A stretch of DNA of 64,000 bases from Physcomitrium patens. Lineage: Eukaryota; Streptophyta; Bryopsida; Funariales; Funariaceae. Shown here in pieces: positions 47,450 to 59,762 of this stretch. Both the position numbers and the translations under genes were made by a program. Numbering within the stretch: position 1 is the first letter of the stretch; every line of letters starts with the position of its first letter. The stretch spans positions 8,197,396 to 8,261,395 of the forward strand of contig NC_037267.1 in the NCBI RefSeq assembly GCF_000002425.4. The letters run 5' to 3'. The notes under the pieces were generated by a model. The model was not told where the DNA came from and searched no databases. It saw only the letters and a list, made by a program, of their open reading frames with translations.

Positions 47450-49197
47450 TCATAGGATTGCTCGCACTGTAATGTGGAGAGCACGATCAGCAAACCAATC
47501 ATACATGTTGGGCAGCTCTCTCTCCACGCGCTCCCTAAATCTAGCAATCGCTCTAGGAATGCTGGTTAGGAAGTGAACAAGTGTTACACCGGCCTTGAAC
47601 CCTCTGTAATGAGCTGACCGGTTGCCTGTTAAAAAGAGGAGAGAACTTCAGACAGAAGTAGAAGTTGTCGCCTATTGAGGACACTCAGATTTATTAATCT
47701 GGACTTACAAAAATAAAAGATTGAGCCAAGCACATAGGGCGAAGTAATGAATATCATGTCTAATAATTTCTACCCGCAATTTCTAAACAGAGCAATGATT
47801 GTGCTTTAATTTCTGAACAGAACCCTTCCAGATTCGTGGGTGGAAACATACCATCTTTAGAGGCATTGAAATAGTAATTGTCGAGATTTTCTCGACGAAA
47901 TTCATCCAGAACAGATCGTACACTGGCGCGATGTTCGCTGTTGGGTGGCCTCAAATCAGCTGGAAGAGCGAGAGTGACATCTGTTGTCATTAGTGTTTGT
48001 TCAAGGCAGCAATTTGAAAAGAGAACAATTGAGAGTTTGTCCACTTCAACCGGTGGAGTCGTAGAGATTAGGTACGAGTTCTCTTCACTGCAAGATCCAT
48101 CAACCACTAAATTCAGAAGTTCAATCAACGTCCTTTCCTAAACGGAGTAATTTACGTAAAAGTACAACTGACTGTGGATGTATTTTGGCGTAGACAAAGT
48201 TTACAAAACTTGTCACGCATAGCCACATGTCTTCTAAATCACCTCAAGCACCACTCAACTTTCAAATACGCGAGACTCTATTGCGGGGATAGCGAACAAG
48301 GATTGGGTAAAGAAACAAGACAATCCACCAAACCGAGAAGCCCCGAGGATTTCCATTCTTGATAATTTATGGGGGAATTGAAAGCTACCTGCAGATGTCA
48401 CGCAGCCTTTCGAGATCTAATCTACTAAGACGCTTATTATCGCGAAGGCATCCAATGCTGACTTTGGGCCACTTAGATCCAGGGAATTCCTTCATTACAC
48501 CAGGGTAAAACTCTTCGACTTGGGTTTTAAGCTGATCAAGCATTTCAAGGACGATAATGTCAAACACACATTCGAAACCTCACATTGAAAGCCCTGCTTC
48601 TGCGTAACAGACACGAAACTAAACACAAATCACGCACAGGAAATGCTTCAATACCAATACACTATGAGATCAGCTTAAAAATTCACAAGAACTTGCGAAT
48701 ACGAAAAGAAATGGACTTTGAAAGCACATAACGACCAAAACCAGAAGGACATTGAGATTCGTTTTCAAAGGACCAACTCCTTACCTCTAAAAGAGCATCT
48801 GGGAATCCAGTAAATGCAAGTGTGAGCACTCCTTGCCAGCTCACAAAGAACTCAGCTACCTCAAACCTGCATGCCAGAGTACTACCAATCATACATGCCA
48901 AGCCACCAGAGGTATGGATTGATGGCATTGCCAGATCAATCATTGTTTGCATTATGGCCTCGTCAACACAAGCCCCAACCTGCAAATCTCTCCTGCTCTT
49001 GGTTTTAAGAAAAGCTCATGTACAGGCGAACAGTATAATGCAAGTCAAACGCCTGTCCACACGTCCATAAAACGAAATGCAAACACCAACATCAGCAGAT
49101 ACTACAGTAACATTATAAAATGAAAGATGGAAAAATGAAAAATGAAACTTCTATACCTGCACTGTTCTTTAACAAAGCTCGGTGACACGTGCGTCAT
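47450..49197 (-). CDS. Plant protein of unknown function, possible 2H-phosphoesterase-like, 5 exons, 282 aa
   Basis: Exons 49,197-49,157, 48,992-48,785, 48,531-48,389, 48,132-47,852 and 47,625-47,450 join with consistent phases (2, 0, 2, 1) and GT-AG borders, giving an uninterrupted 282-aa product. Exon 2 encodes a hydrophobic region, EFFVSWQGVLTLAFTGFP. Exon 3 has FPGSKWPKVSIGCLRDNKRL. Exon 4 has DVTLALPADLRPPNSEHR. The last exon has FKAGVTLVHFL and ends YDWFADRALHITVRAIL. The closing HITV has the H-x-T-x form of a 2H phosphoesterase motif, and KVSI in exon 3 sits where a first such motif might lie but has Lys for His. I cannot name the family. The first exon is short (13 codons) and the least certain part. 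Confidence 0.55.
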
Positions 49198-49990
49198 GTT
49201 AATTTAGTTCAAGTATGCTCAAAAGCCATCTCAAGGGATCAAGCACTCCAGCAATAATCGACTCTTAAACATATATAAAATCGTGATTCATCACAATGTC
49301 ATGTTGTGCACCATTGTATAACATCAAAACCATTAATCAGACCCATTTACGGGAATTGCAACCCAAATTACCACTTCGTCGTACGCAGAGACGCATGATG
49401 TTCGACAGCCTTCAATTCCAATTAGCAAAGACCATGTAAACTTATCATTGGTGGCATTGTCTACTTAATCTACTAATTCCAATAATGCTACTACCTCGGA
49501 AAAAGGAATCTGTAAACCCAACTTAAAGAGCGCTCAACAGTCATGGACGAACTCAAAACCTCGAAACTCAAGTAAATGAGTAAGCTATCTCACACTCCGG
49601 CAAGGGTGTCAACCCTCCGATCGGTGTCAAACCGTCGATTGCTGGGTAGGGCAGGCATGAGAGCAGAAGCAAGAGCGCATTGAATCGTCTAAAATCCTTA
49701 AAACAAATTACGGAGCCGAGACACTAATTACAGCTGAAGAACTCAAGCCGTCCTGCTTGCAAATGCGTACCAGCAAAACTACCTCGGGGTTCCAGCTCGC
49801 GCAATCTGCAGCAACTCAATCTCTCGATCTGCTGACGATGCAATCAATCGTCATGAAACCCTAATTGGTCGTGTGCACACGGAATCGGGCGAGGAAACCA
49901 AGGTGAGTGCGACTTCAAGCCTCATATACTCGGCGAATGACCATCACAACTTGATATCTACAGATACGAGACAGTCTGGACATCAGCAGT
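49198..49990 (-). promoter_or_regulatory. Probable 5' leader and promoter of the 47,450-49,197 gene
   Basis: The minus strand near 49,880-49,850 reads CCAATTAGGGTTTCATG, a common type of plant leader with an AGGGTTT element. It is followed by a short upstream frame that stops after 12 codons. A leader intron is likely between about 49,780 and the coding start. Confidence 0.4.
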
Positions 49991-52040
49991 GGACACTCGG
50001 ACGTATGATTTGACCTTTGATATGTCTTACTTATGAGGAAAATTTAATTTATTTAAAAGAATGAGCAGCTATTTTAAATATACTTTCTTGCAATGTGCTA
50101 TGAAGTATATTATTATCTTACTACATACTTCATATAAAATTTATGAAAATTAACATGGAAAAAGAAATTAGAATCAGTGCTCATTAAAGTCATTTTTCAA
50201 ATATTTAAAAATTTTGAATTTTTGTCCAAGGTTCTATATTTATAATAATATGATGGTTATTTTTTAAAATACCTAACTATGCAAAGATTTCCAAAAAATC
50301 ACTATTTTTTTTCATACTTAATTTTTCTAATACTCATGACAAATTAAATTCTAATTTTCTATTTCAATTTGAAGTAAAATTTGAAATTTTCAATTTTTTA
50401 ATAATCAAATTTATTTAAGAGACTAATCATGTTTTTGGAATATATATTTTTAATAAGAAAACTATTTTTTGTTAAATATGGCATAAAAAAATTTATAGTA
50501 TTATTATTTATTTATTATAGTTGAAAAAATGTTGAATGTGACTATCTAAGAAGATGTTAAGAAAAAATAAAACTAAGTAGCGTAAATATTCTTTAAATTT
50601 TAAATCTTCCAGTAATATGTCAATATGCAAAAAATTGTTTTGGATTATTTTAACAAACTCAAGATATCAATAATAATAATAATAAGATATAGAATTCAGT
50701 GTAATTTAGAGTGTTGATGCTTTACAAAATTTCATTTTGCTAGAGGATTTATAATTATTAAAGGTGAACTTCTTTCTTTCAGAATTTCTTTATGGTTATA
50801 TAAACAATCCCTAACAAAGAAACTTGTAAAAATACAATATTGGTATTAAAAAATCTGTAAAAAGCGTAAATATTTAATAAACTTTAAAATCTCTTGATCT
50901 ATATGTTATGAATCTAAAAATAAATAAATAAATAATAATAAATTACAGATCCTAAAGAAGTAATAAAGAATCTACTTAATAAAAAGGTTGTAAATACTTT
51001 CTTAATGAACTTATTATCCAATAAAATTTAAGATATATAATAATTCTATCTTAATATACTTCTTAGGATAAAGTGATAGTTAGATTTTGCATGCTCAATA
51101 GTATCCAATTATATATAGAGTAATTCGTCCAAAATTGAAATAAAGTAGGTAAATTTTGGATTTCCATTGTATTATTTATTTATTTAAATTCTTCCAAATT
51201 ATTTTTTGAAGTTTGAAACAAATCACCCTTTCCTTAGGAATAGATACATTGACTTGGATGTAAGGATGTATTGCATTTTAAGGAACTCTTTAAAATCAAA
51301 AATTTGTTCAATGGCTCTAATCATCTACAATCTTGAATGAACCTAAGCAACACTATAAATTTCTTCTCAATATAAATATTCATAGAATCCCTTATTTATT
51401 TTCTTCAAAGACAATAACATAATATGTTAAGAGAAAAAAAAATCTTTCTTTCTAAAAGTAGGGATTGAATTGGATGTTTTACAACATAAAAAATAATTTA
51501 TTACTCAATTACTCATAGTGGTCTTCTAATTTATTACTCAATATGTAGGTGTTGCAAAACATACTTGGTTTGCCTTGCTTAGATCAATTGAGATCAAACT
51601 ATAGTAGATTAGTGTGCAATTAAGGAGGCTATATAATAACAAAAACCTTTCTACCAACCAAGATAATCCTCATTTTAATAACTCAAATAATAATAGGAAA
51701 ATATTTTTGATAATTATTTAAGTGGTGCCAAAAATAAAGAAAGAAAGAAAGAAAAAGAATAGAAAAAAGTGAAAATAGTTTAGCTCCAAATAAAAATATT
51801 CATAGCTTCCTTTGAATGCCACAAAAACAAGAAGCTATCTTGAATAAGTTTGGAGAGTGTATACAAGCTTAAAGGATATGACATTGGGCTATTTCGTTTA
51901 TATATTTATATATAAGTATTTGGAAATCTATTATTAGAAAATGGGCACAAATACTTCATGTTGGAAACAAAATATTTTTGATAAGGCATTTATACCTGGA
52001 TTTGAGAAAGTTTACCCCGAATGGTCTTCACTACCAGAAA
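49991..52040. other. AT-rich intergenic DNA without a supported gene
   Basis: About 2 kb of A/T-dominated sequence. No frame above 60 codons has a motif, and I recognise no element. Confidence 0.7.
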
Positions 52041-53277
52041 GACTTTCTGATACTCAATAAAATATCAAATGGTGTAAAATCACCCTGGACTCCGATAGCG
52101 GACTGCTACCCAGCAGGCTCTTACAGCCTTCTGATTTGCACCTTGTGAATGGGAATCGGGAGACCGAATGGACCAATGCGAAAGTGTAAATCGAAGAGAT
52201 ATTTGAGTGGTGTATAATTCGAGGCCGCCAGCGACGTCTGATGTCGGAAATTGCATACAAATTTGTTCCTGAAATAGGAAATAACACTACTGGGAAAAGT
52301 TTGAGGGGACGAATCAGTCGACGGATAAGGATAGGCGAAGAAATCTGCCACATGTGGGTAAAAATTGATGTCTTAAGGAGGCCACAAGTAATGACTGGCG
52401 TTGTCAGGTGAAGCAGGACTCTTGTCCTGATCGGACTGGCTGGAGATGACGGTCACTTTTGTGGACGGAGGTACGAGAAGGTGGTGGGGTGAAGATTGGA
52501 TGGTTTCCAAATTTGTTGTCTTCTTTGGGGGTTTGCACAATCTAAGTGCTAATTAATCGTGCTGCTCGCTGACATGGACGATGTGGTATGTGGATAAGTA
52601 AGTAAGTTACTATGTTTAGAATGTTTTTGTAAATTGTGGAAAGGTGTACGGCATTAAGAGATAATTCACATATTAGAAAGATTGTGTTGACTACTTCACG
52701 TTGTTTGTAGTAGTGGTTGTGATCCGAAAAAACATTTACGAAGTGGTTGATTGCGCTGACAGTATGCAAAATGCTACAGGATGAATTTATAGGAATTAAC
52801 ATAGCGGAGTGGAATTGTCTGCTTTTCCCACGAAACGGAAGGGAACATTCAATAGCGTAATAGATACGAGAAAAAAAAATACAAATTTCATGTTAAAATC
52901 ATTACTTGAAAATAACAAACTACGCCTTCAAGTGCCTAGCGTATAATATATCTCTGCCAGTGCATCATGCTCACCTATGCCTTGGGCTACTTCACAACAG
53001 TTCGATTTGATATGGGATGGACATTTCCACTGCAGAGTGAAGACTCCAAACCAGATATGAACTCAGTCGAAAGAAAAAGGAAGAGCTACATAGAAATAAA
53101 TCACTCCACGTCTGATGGGATCAATGCACATCTAGGGCAAAACTACAAAAGCCCAGGAGTTGCATTCGAAATCTAAAGGTCACAGTAGGCATGAGAAACG
53201 GGCCCTACGCAATTGGGTTGGAACAACTTTCACATGCCTTACACACGCCTCTACGACCACCGAGCTGAAGTAATTCT
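52041..53277. other. Mixed-composition DNA between spacer and RCA stop, including its 3' flank
   Basis: Two pieces look less random than the surroundings. Minus 52,541-52,373 is listed separately. Minus 52,351-52,121 is a 76-codon frame starting GTG with a Pro/Ser-rich beginning, and has no known domain. The part from about 52,960 to 53,277 is probably the 3' untranslated region of Rubisco activase. Confidence 0.4.
52373..52541 (-). other. Possible orphan terminal exon
   Basis: After an acceptor-like CACTTAG, the minus strand is open for 55 codons of protein-like composition: CKPPKKTTNLETIQSS, then VTVISSQSDQDKSPASPDN and a closing HYLWPP before TAA. No upstream exon was found in the 800 bp to the Rubisco activase stop. 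It could be an alternative 3' exon of that gene, a gene remnant or chance. Confidence 0.25.
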
Positions 53278-55346
53278 CTACTCAGATGCAGCAGCTTGGC
53301 CACCGCCGTAGAAAGTTCCCTGACTAATGGCGTCGGCGTTTGCGTCTCCGAGGGCAGCAGAGGACAAGTACTGGTCGGCGAGTTGCACACGTTTCACGTT
53401 CTGCTGCTCTTGCACCAACATATTTCCATACTCCATCAACTTCTCGATGGTCATAGCGGGCTTCTCAAAGGTAGGGGGACCGTCCTTTGAGTTCACCAAC
53501 TTCTTTCCAATGTTGTCCACCCCAGTGGCTGAGATCCACTTCCTGACCTCGTCGTCGTAGACACGAGCCCTCAAAGCACCGAAGAAATCTGCGCCATCCA
53601 ACATTCATGTAAGATAGAGCAACCCGACTTCTGTTTTGTACCACTTGATGAGCTAGGATCCGATCAAACATCAGGCCAGTGAAATCTTAGGCAGTGCAAA
53701 GGTTGAGGATTACCAATGGATTGGCCAGGGAAAGAGTCGACCAGCTTGGTGACGTTGTCGTCGCTGACGTTGTCCAGTCTGAAGATACCCTTGCACACAC
53801 CAATTCGGTCCTCGCGGGTGGGCGCCCAGTAGAACTTCTCCATACGTCCGTCACGGATGAGGGGCGCGTAGAGGGTAGAGAAATCGTTTCCTGTCACGAT
53901 GATTGGCACACGAGGGATTTCTTCCTTGTTGTACACTCCGGGCAGCTGCACGTTGGTGGGGCTGTCGGCGATGTTCATGAGGGTGGCGTTCACCATCTGG
54001 TTGTTGACAGTGTATTGGGTGGTTCCTCCCATACGTCCGGCACCAGCGTCGAGATCGTTGATGAAGAGGGCGCACATCTTACCCTTCTTGATGACATCTG
54101 CGGCTTCCCTGTACCTCTGCCTGATGAGCTTGGCGGGCTCTCCGGCGTTTCCAGACTCCAACTCTCCGGCGCTCATCACAATGGGGTTAATACCCAACTT
54201 GGACATGACAAGCTCACACTGGAAGGACTTTCCCTGACCCTTTCCTCCCCAGACACCCAGGATAAGGGGCACCTTGATGCCTGGCAAGTTCATGAAGTTC
54301 TTGGCAATGTGAATGATGAGCTTGTCCATGAAGGCGGGCGCAATGTACAGACCGTCCTTCATGTTGTCGAAGTTGTAACTGCAGATGTGCCACATCAAGT
54401 ACAATCAGCTTGGCTCAATTCGCCGAACAATTCAGCAGAGACAACATCTCAGACGATGCACCAAAGCAGTGGAGTGGAAATTCAGCAATGAACGAAGCGC
54501 TTACGTCCTCTGGCCGGTGCTGACGTAGTCCCACGAGCTCATGGTCACAACCTGGGTTCCCAGGCCGACGGCACCCTGGAAGAGGGCATCCACCATGCCC
54601 TTCCCACGCTGGATGTCCTGTTGGTCATCGGAGATATCATTGCCAAGTCCAGCCCACCTGTCGACCTTCTTAGGAGGCTCACCTGTCTTCTCGGCCTCGC
54701 ACACGACGCGGCTCTTGCTGCTAGCAACGCCCAAAGTCACATTGGCTGAGACCCTGCTCATAGAGCCAAGGAACGCAGAGCTGCGCACAGCGCTCTTGGT
54801 AGCGACTGTCGACACCTTGGTGTCCATCTGCAACACACGGCCATGTTGCAATCCATTGCATCAGCTTGCGAAAAAAGGAGACCTCACAGTGCGTCACCGG
54901 ACTTTCAAAATCATCCAAAAATTTCACCACTGTACTGTACTCAATTACCAGCCATGTCCACCGATGAGAAGAGTAAATCGAGAAAACAAATCTGCTACTT
55001 GTTACCGAAATCATCTCTAAATCTACAATCCACACACTAAACTCACCTCAAAATCATCCGGACACGACACACCAGGACAACAATTCTGACAACAGCAATC
55101 TCCATGTCCAAACTTCTGGTCGCTAACGTTCTTCCATCACTTAAGACCAATCGGAGAGGGTACACATGCAACATCCCCCTTCACCACGATCACCGCAACA
55201 TCCACTCCCTTCGATAACTAAAGCAACGACAAAACGACCACAGGCAAGAAAAAAACACACTCCGACCAAATCAGAGACCACTAGCGCATCGTCGCAGTTA
55301 CCTGGGCCACAGAGACAGACTGCATGGCTGCAACACTGGTCGCCAT
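53278..55346 (-). CDS. RCA: Ribulose bisphosphate carboxylase/oxygenase activase, short form, 4 exons, 447 aa
   Basis: Exons 55,346-55,302, 54,827-54,505, 54,378-53,714 and 53,588-53,278 join in phases 0, 2, 1 with GT-AG borders. The N-terminus ([15 protein letters not shown] and a Ser/Ala/Val-rich stretch) is a chloroplast transit peptide. It is followed by [20 protein letters not shown], a family signature. The AAA+ core has Walker A GGKGQGKS (residues 167-174), Walker B LFINDLD (227-233) and the QTYTVNN-like region [20 protein letters not shown]. The product is the stromal ATPase that removes inhibitory sugar phosphates from Rubisco. The protein stops soon after RGTFYG-equivalent QGTFYGG and lacks the Cys-containing redox extension of long isoforms. 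It is a clear assignment, apparently intact. Confidence 0.97.
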
Positions 55347-55980
55347 CGTCACCGGGCTGAGAATCTCCAGACACAAGTACCCAACTGTTCCCGGAGAGTT
55401 TGCCTGCAAGGTTGGAGAATCCCTGCACCGAAACTGCTCGCGATTGTTCGATTTGTGAACACTCCCATCGCGCTCTGAATTTTAATCTCCTCGCCGGAGT
55501 CCGTCTCTGCGCTTCTGGATCACGTCCCGCTAACCTCCACCATACCCCCCATCTCGCTTTTCCTAGATACCTCATATGAAGATACTCCCATTTTTTCTAT
55601 GTATCTTCATTTTTCCTTCAATTTCGATGCAACTATCTCCATTTTTGTTGGATCCGCCGTCAAGGTGCCTATCTGAGATGGGAGCCTTCAGATGGCCGTC
55701 GATCGGGTGGACAGATCCAGCGGTGGATGGAGTTCGGGCACGGGGGGTGCTTGAGTTTCTTTGCAGTTGTGTGGCTATGGTACAGCCGAGCCTTGTGGTG
55801 AGTGGAAGCTGGATTTGACGAATGTTTTCTAATAGATGAATGAATGGGTTTATCGTATTGGATGAATGTTGTTTCTGTGCTTTCTAACCACAGACGGTGT
55901 GATAGGGGGACGACAAGGCTCCGGGCCAATCAGGAAAGGCATGTGCCAAGTGGTCGTCGCTTAAACAAAGTTGGGCTTAA
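55347..55980 (-). promoter_or_regulatory. Upstream region of Rubisco activase
   Basis: GC-richer DNA upstream of the ATG at 55,346. It contains a CCAAT-type word (GGCCAATCAGG on the + strand near 55,920) and a GATAA core on the minus strand near 55,845, the type of element found in light-responsive promoters. These are short words with little specificity. A start site was not assigned. Confidence 0.35.
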
Positions 55981-56715
55981 CTGGAATTTTTTTGTATAAT
56001 GGAATATAATTTTTTTCAATATTTCTAACAAGTTATAAAAGGATAATAATTTACTATAAACATTAGTATTTAGGACTAAATAACTTAAGTAGTTCATAAG
56101 TTAGATCTAGTCAATTACTTTGGTGTAGACCAACTATCATCCAAAACATAAGTATATTATACTCTTAAATATATTTTAAAGTATTATTTAAAATCATGGT
56201 GTTGCATATTAAATAAATAAAATTTTTAGGAAATTTATTACAACAAGTATAAACTTCAAGTTTAAAATTATCGTATTTGTATGTAAATGATACCAATTTT
56301 TTTGCTATTACCACCACAAATTATCATTTATTTGATATGTGTTTTTTATTGTTTTTTATTGTTTTTTATTTATTTTTATTTCAATGGTATTTGTTTGTTT
56401 AATCAAAAAAATTGAAAGGTATTAAACAAAGGTGGTATGTGGTAGATGGAGGTTGTTGTGGCAATAGCAAAAATTGTGGTGATTGTAGCAAAAATGGTAG
56501 TGGCATTATAAATACTCCATATATATATATATTATTCAATTAATTTAATAATTATATCTAGTTAATTCTAACACAATTCCAAAGATATGTATTTAACAAA
56601 ATTATTAGGTTGAAAGAAAATTTGCTAAAGTAATAAACCAATATATGTTGACAAGCATAATACAATTTTCTAACCAACTAGTTTGAAGCACTCATTTTTC
56701 TCAATAAATAAATAA

Positions 56716-56746
<31 letters not shown>

Positions 56747-57961
56747 TGTAGAAGATTAAATTTTAGTTTGAAGTTGATGTATTACAAAGATTGCAATATT
56801 AAATGACTGATTCTCTCTCTTCTGTTAATAAGCACTAATACATTTTTATGTGTATTTATATAATGTTACTTTAAAAAATATGATTGTAGCATTAATATTA
56901 TTACATTTTTATTTTATGTTTCACAAAAAATCTTTATGAAAAATCATGCAATCAAGTCATTGTAAAAACAACAAGTTTTCTATAAGTTGTTATTTTAAAC
57001 CATAAACTTACATAGAAATTAAATGAACTAATTTCAAATGCTTCTCACAAGTGCACTTGATGTAAGATGATGTTGAGTATCCATACCATGTGATAAAGTA
57101 TGGAATGGTCAGAAGCCATTGTTTGCATATTCAACAAAATTTATTTATTTATTCAAATATGCAGAAAAATTAAATTCAAATCTAATTACATTTTACACTG
57201 ATCAGACCATTTATTAAAATTTGAATACGCACAGATGTCATTTCAATTGATTGTTATGTCTGAAAAGTGGAATAAATGATAAATGTCATCACAAAACTCC
57301 AAGCACCAGCTTCTCAGTTCCGCACCGCTTCAACACTACCTTCCTCTTTGATAAGAGTAAGTACATAAGCTTCTCGCTGCTGCGTTGCTTATTCAGATTT
57401 GGAAGCTATTCGTATGGAAGACGACCCTGAAACACGATCTGAATTCAACCCATAGACAGCATTCATTTCAAAACACAAGATGTATTGTGAGAAAGCAGTA
57501 AGCGATGTAGAAGCAATTTATTACCGTAAAATTACAACGGTGAACAGTCAGTGTGCTTTTATAACATAACCACTGGCTACGTTACTATATTTGGCAATTG
57601 TGTCTGCAATTATTAGGTAACCACAAAGCATGAATAAAAAGTGGCATGTACATTAGAATGAACCTGCTGTGTTTTCTGCAGAAAATCCCATTGAATCTGT
57701 CTAATTTTGATACAATTGAGCCTCGTATGGATTAACGAGGTTCAAAGAGTCAAGAAGAAACCATGTGCAAGTGCATAGTTAATGCTATAACGCCTCGTAA
57801 CCTAATCCTGCATTTCGTTGTCAGACACAAGCGGCTCCTCTGAACTAAAGCAGCTGATAACAAGCATTTTCAAATCTACTCCCATCCTCAACTCATTCTT
57901 GTGAATCGAAAACCTCTTCGAACCATGCTGTTCACGATGATGCAAGTGCTTAGATCACAAG
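55981..57961. other. AT-rich spacer and 3' flank of the LEAFY-SAM gene
   Basis: A/T-dominated DNA to about 57,250 with short AT arrays (56,520, 56,728), then ordinary composition to 57,961 that likely includes the 3' untranslated region of the next gene. No coding frame is supported. Confidence 0.6.
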
Positions 57962-59452
57962 TTAAAACGTTGTCCCCACAACATGGTCAAAAGAATGTTT
58001 GATTTGAGGTTGTCTTTGTGAAGTGACATCCACTTCCCTCATAATATCAAAGCGGGCGTTTCCTTGAGATTGGTATGAGAGCAGATTCGTATAGTAGCCC
58101 ACCCTTCCCGGTGACCCGCCTGGACCAACCTGAGATAAAACAATGATTTGCATGTTAGTAAAGATGAATTGAAGAAAAGAGCAGCACTCGAATATTCGAG
58201 AATGAGATGCCTTCAGTAAGTCGAAGCCACAGAATACTGCACAAAATAAATTACTTACATCTGAAACACCTTGATTTGATGGTGATAAGTTAGAACCAGT
58301 GAGGTTGGAAGGCCCTAAATGATTATGCGATGATGGAAGCTGTTGCCCCTGTTGTTGCTGCTGCATCCACTTTGAACAGGGCTCAAGTTGTGTAACTTCT
58401 TCGCTATCTGCGCACCAAGCCTGTGTAAGCATCGATTGGGCGCTAACTTTGAGCTACATCGAACAAAGCAAACTTCAGAAAGAATAGGAAAAGCAAACTC
58501 TGCAAACCGATACGGCAAGACCATACATACTAGCAATAATAGGAGCCAATTTGATCAGACGAAGATGCAAAGGGAACCATGTCTGAACAGACTCACCAAT
58601 GCACGCCACTTCTTTACAGGTATCCTCAGACTCTGGCCACTTTTCATCTTCCGGATGTGGAGCATATGTTTGATCTGCATTACAATGCATACACAAGAAT
58701 GTGACACAACAGATTGGACTATTCTCAGAGCTCTATAGGTAGATATGTGTGGATACACAGCAGGAAATTGCAGAATAGCCTTATCAAGAGCCTCTACATT
58801 GACGACAATCAAGTTAGGAATTTATGTTCTTGGCACTGAAGAGAGAAAATAGAAGATAGAAAACAGAAAACAACGAGAACTGTAAGAGAAATTCACACCT
58901 AATTGCCACTTCTTCGCAGCACCCTTGATCCCCCATTCCTCCCCGAGCGTAAGCAGGTGATGTTGGTTAATCGACTCTAATAAAGACGGAAGTTCGTCAA
59001 CGTTAGACATCAGTGTTTTTGCTGTAAAACCCATCTCCTTGATTTTGAAAACTGTTTCAGGTCGCAATCCAAAACCATCGAAGAAAGTGTCGAGGTCTAT
59101 GGAGGCCATGATGATGCCCTGTAAACAAAATCAAACAATCCAATGAGATAGACAGATAAATCACAATATCATCTCCATTAACATGTGCATTACTTGATCA
59201 TCGAGCAAGACGCCAGGAAGAGGTCAAACAATACAAGGCTGTTCAGGCCTAAAAAGTAGTGTGACGGGGTTGCAATAAGAAATTGAAATGATGCTTAGAA
59301 TCGAAGAGAACTATTACATCCTTCCAAGGAACACCTATAACTTTTGCGGAGGAATTTAGGCAATCAAAAACTCCTGCTCCTGAGAGTAAGGTTTCAGAAA
59401 ACCCATTGACACCTTCCTGCCAACTCTGCGACAAATCTAAAGATGCCAACAT
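57962..59452 (-). CDS. Protein with LEAFY/FLORICAULA-type SAM domain, no LEAFY DNA-binding domain, 5 exons, 304 aa
   Basis: Exons 59,452-59,318, 59,118-58,899, 58,793-58,597, 58,453-58,259 and 58,129-57,962 join in phases 0, 1, 0, 0 with GT-AG borders. The second exon (about residues 54-118) has FFDGFGLRPETVFKIKEMGF, then TAKTL and LLTLGEEWGIKGAAKK. It aligns by memory with the LEAFY oligomerisation domain, where YG-R-x-x-x-x-KI-ELGFT-x-TL and LLVGERYGIKAA are conserved. The fourth exon has a glutamine run (WMQQQQQGQQL) and a Ser/Asn-rich tail. The last exon ends IKHSFDHVVGTTF. The large LEAFY C-terminal DNA-binding domain is absent from this gene and its downstream flank. Exon 3 is the weakest part: an internal intron between its GCT|GTGTAT and ATGCAG would also keep phase. 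Start could be residue 1 or the Met in exon 2. Confidence 0.6.
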
Positions 59453-59762
59453 TCACAGCTCCCTGCACGTACATAACATCGCAGAGATTAAACACCTCCT
59501 ACACGTGAAGTCTTTCAATGTCTCATCCTACCAGTTCTAACAAATGTACAGACTAATATTCCTGGGTTAAAGTACCTAAGGGCAGGAGCTAACTACACAT
59601 CGTCGTTAAAATCCCCAAGGATAAAGAAGCTCTTCATCTACTCATCAACCTAGTTGAACGAATGATATGGAGACAAGGGAATCTGCTAAGAGATAAGTAC
59701 TGGAAATACACATTGAGAAGAATCAGCCGTTCCCAAAGCAACACCAGGTCAATCGCAATATC

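Noticed and set aside
53694..54491. Long + strand open frame of 265 codons
   Set aside because: It is antisense to the large Rubisco activase exon, which has full family conservation. The frame is a shadow of its codon bias.
57962..58453. LEAFY C-terminal DNA-binding domain in the last exons
   Set aside because: I read all frames here. The Gln-rich exon and the final exon show none of the conserved DNA-binding stretches, so the domain is judged absent.
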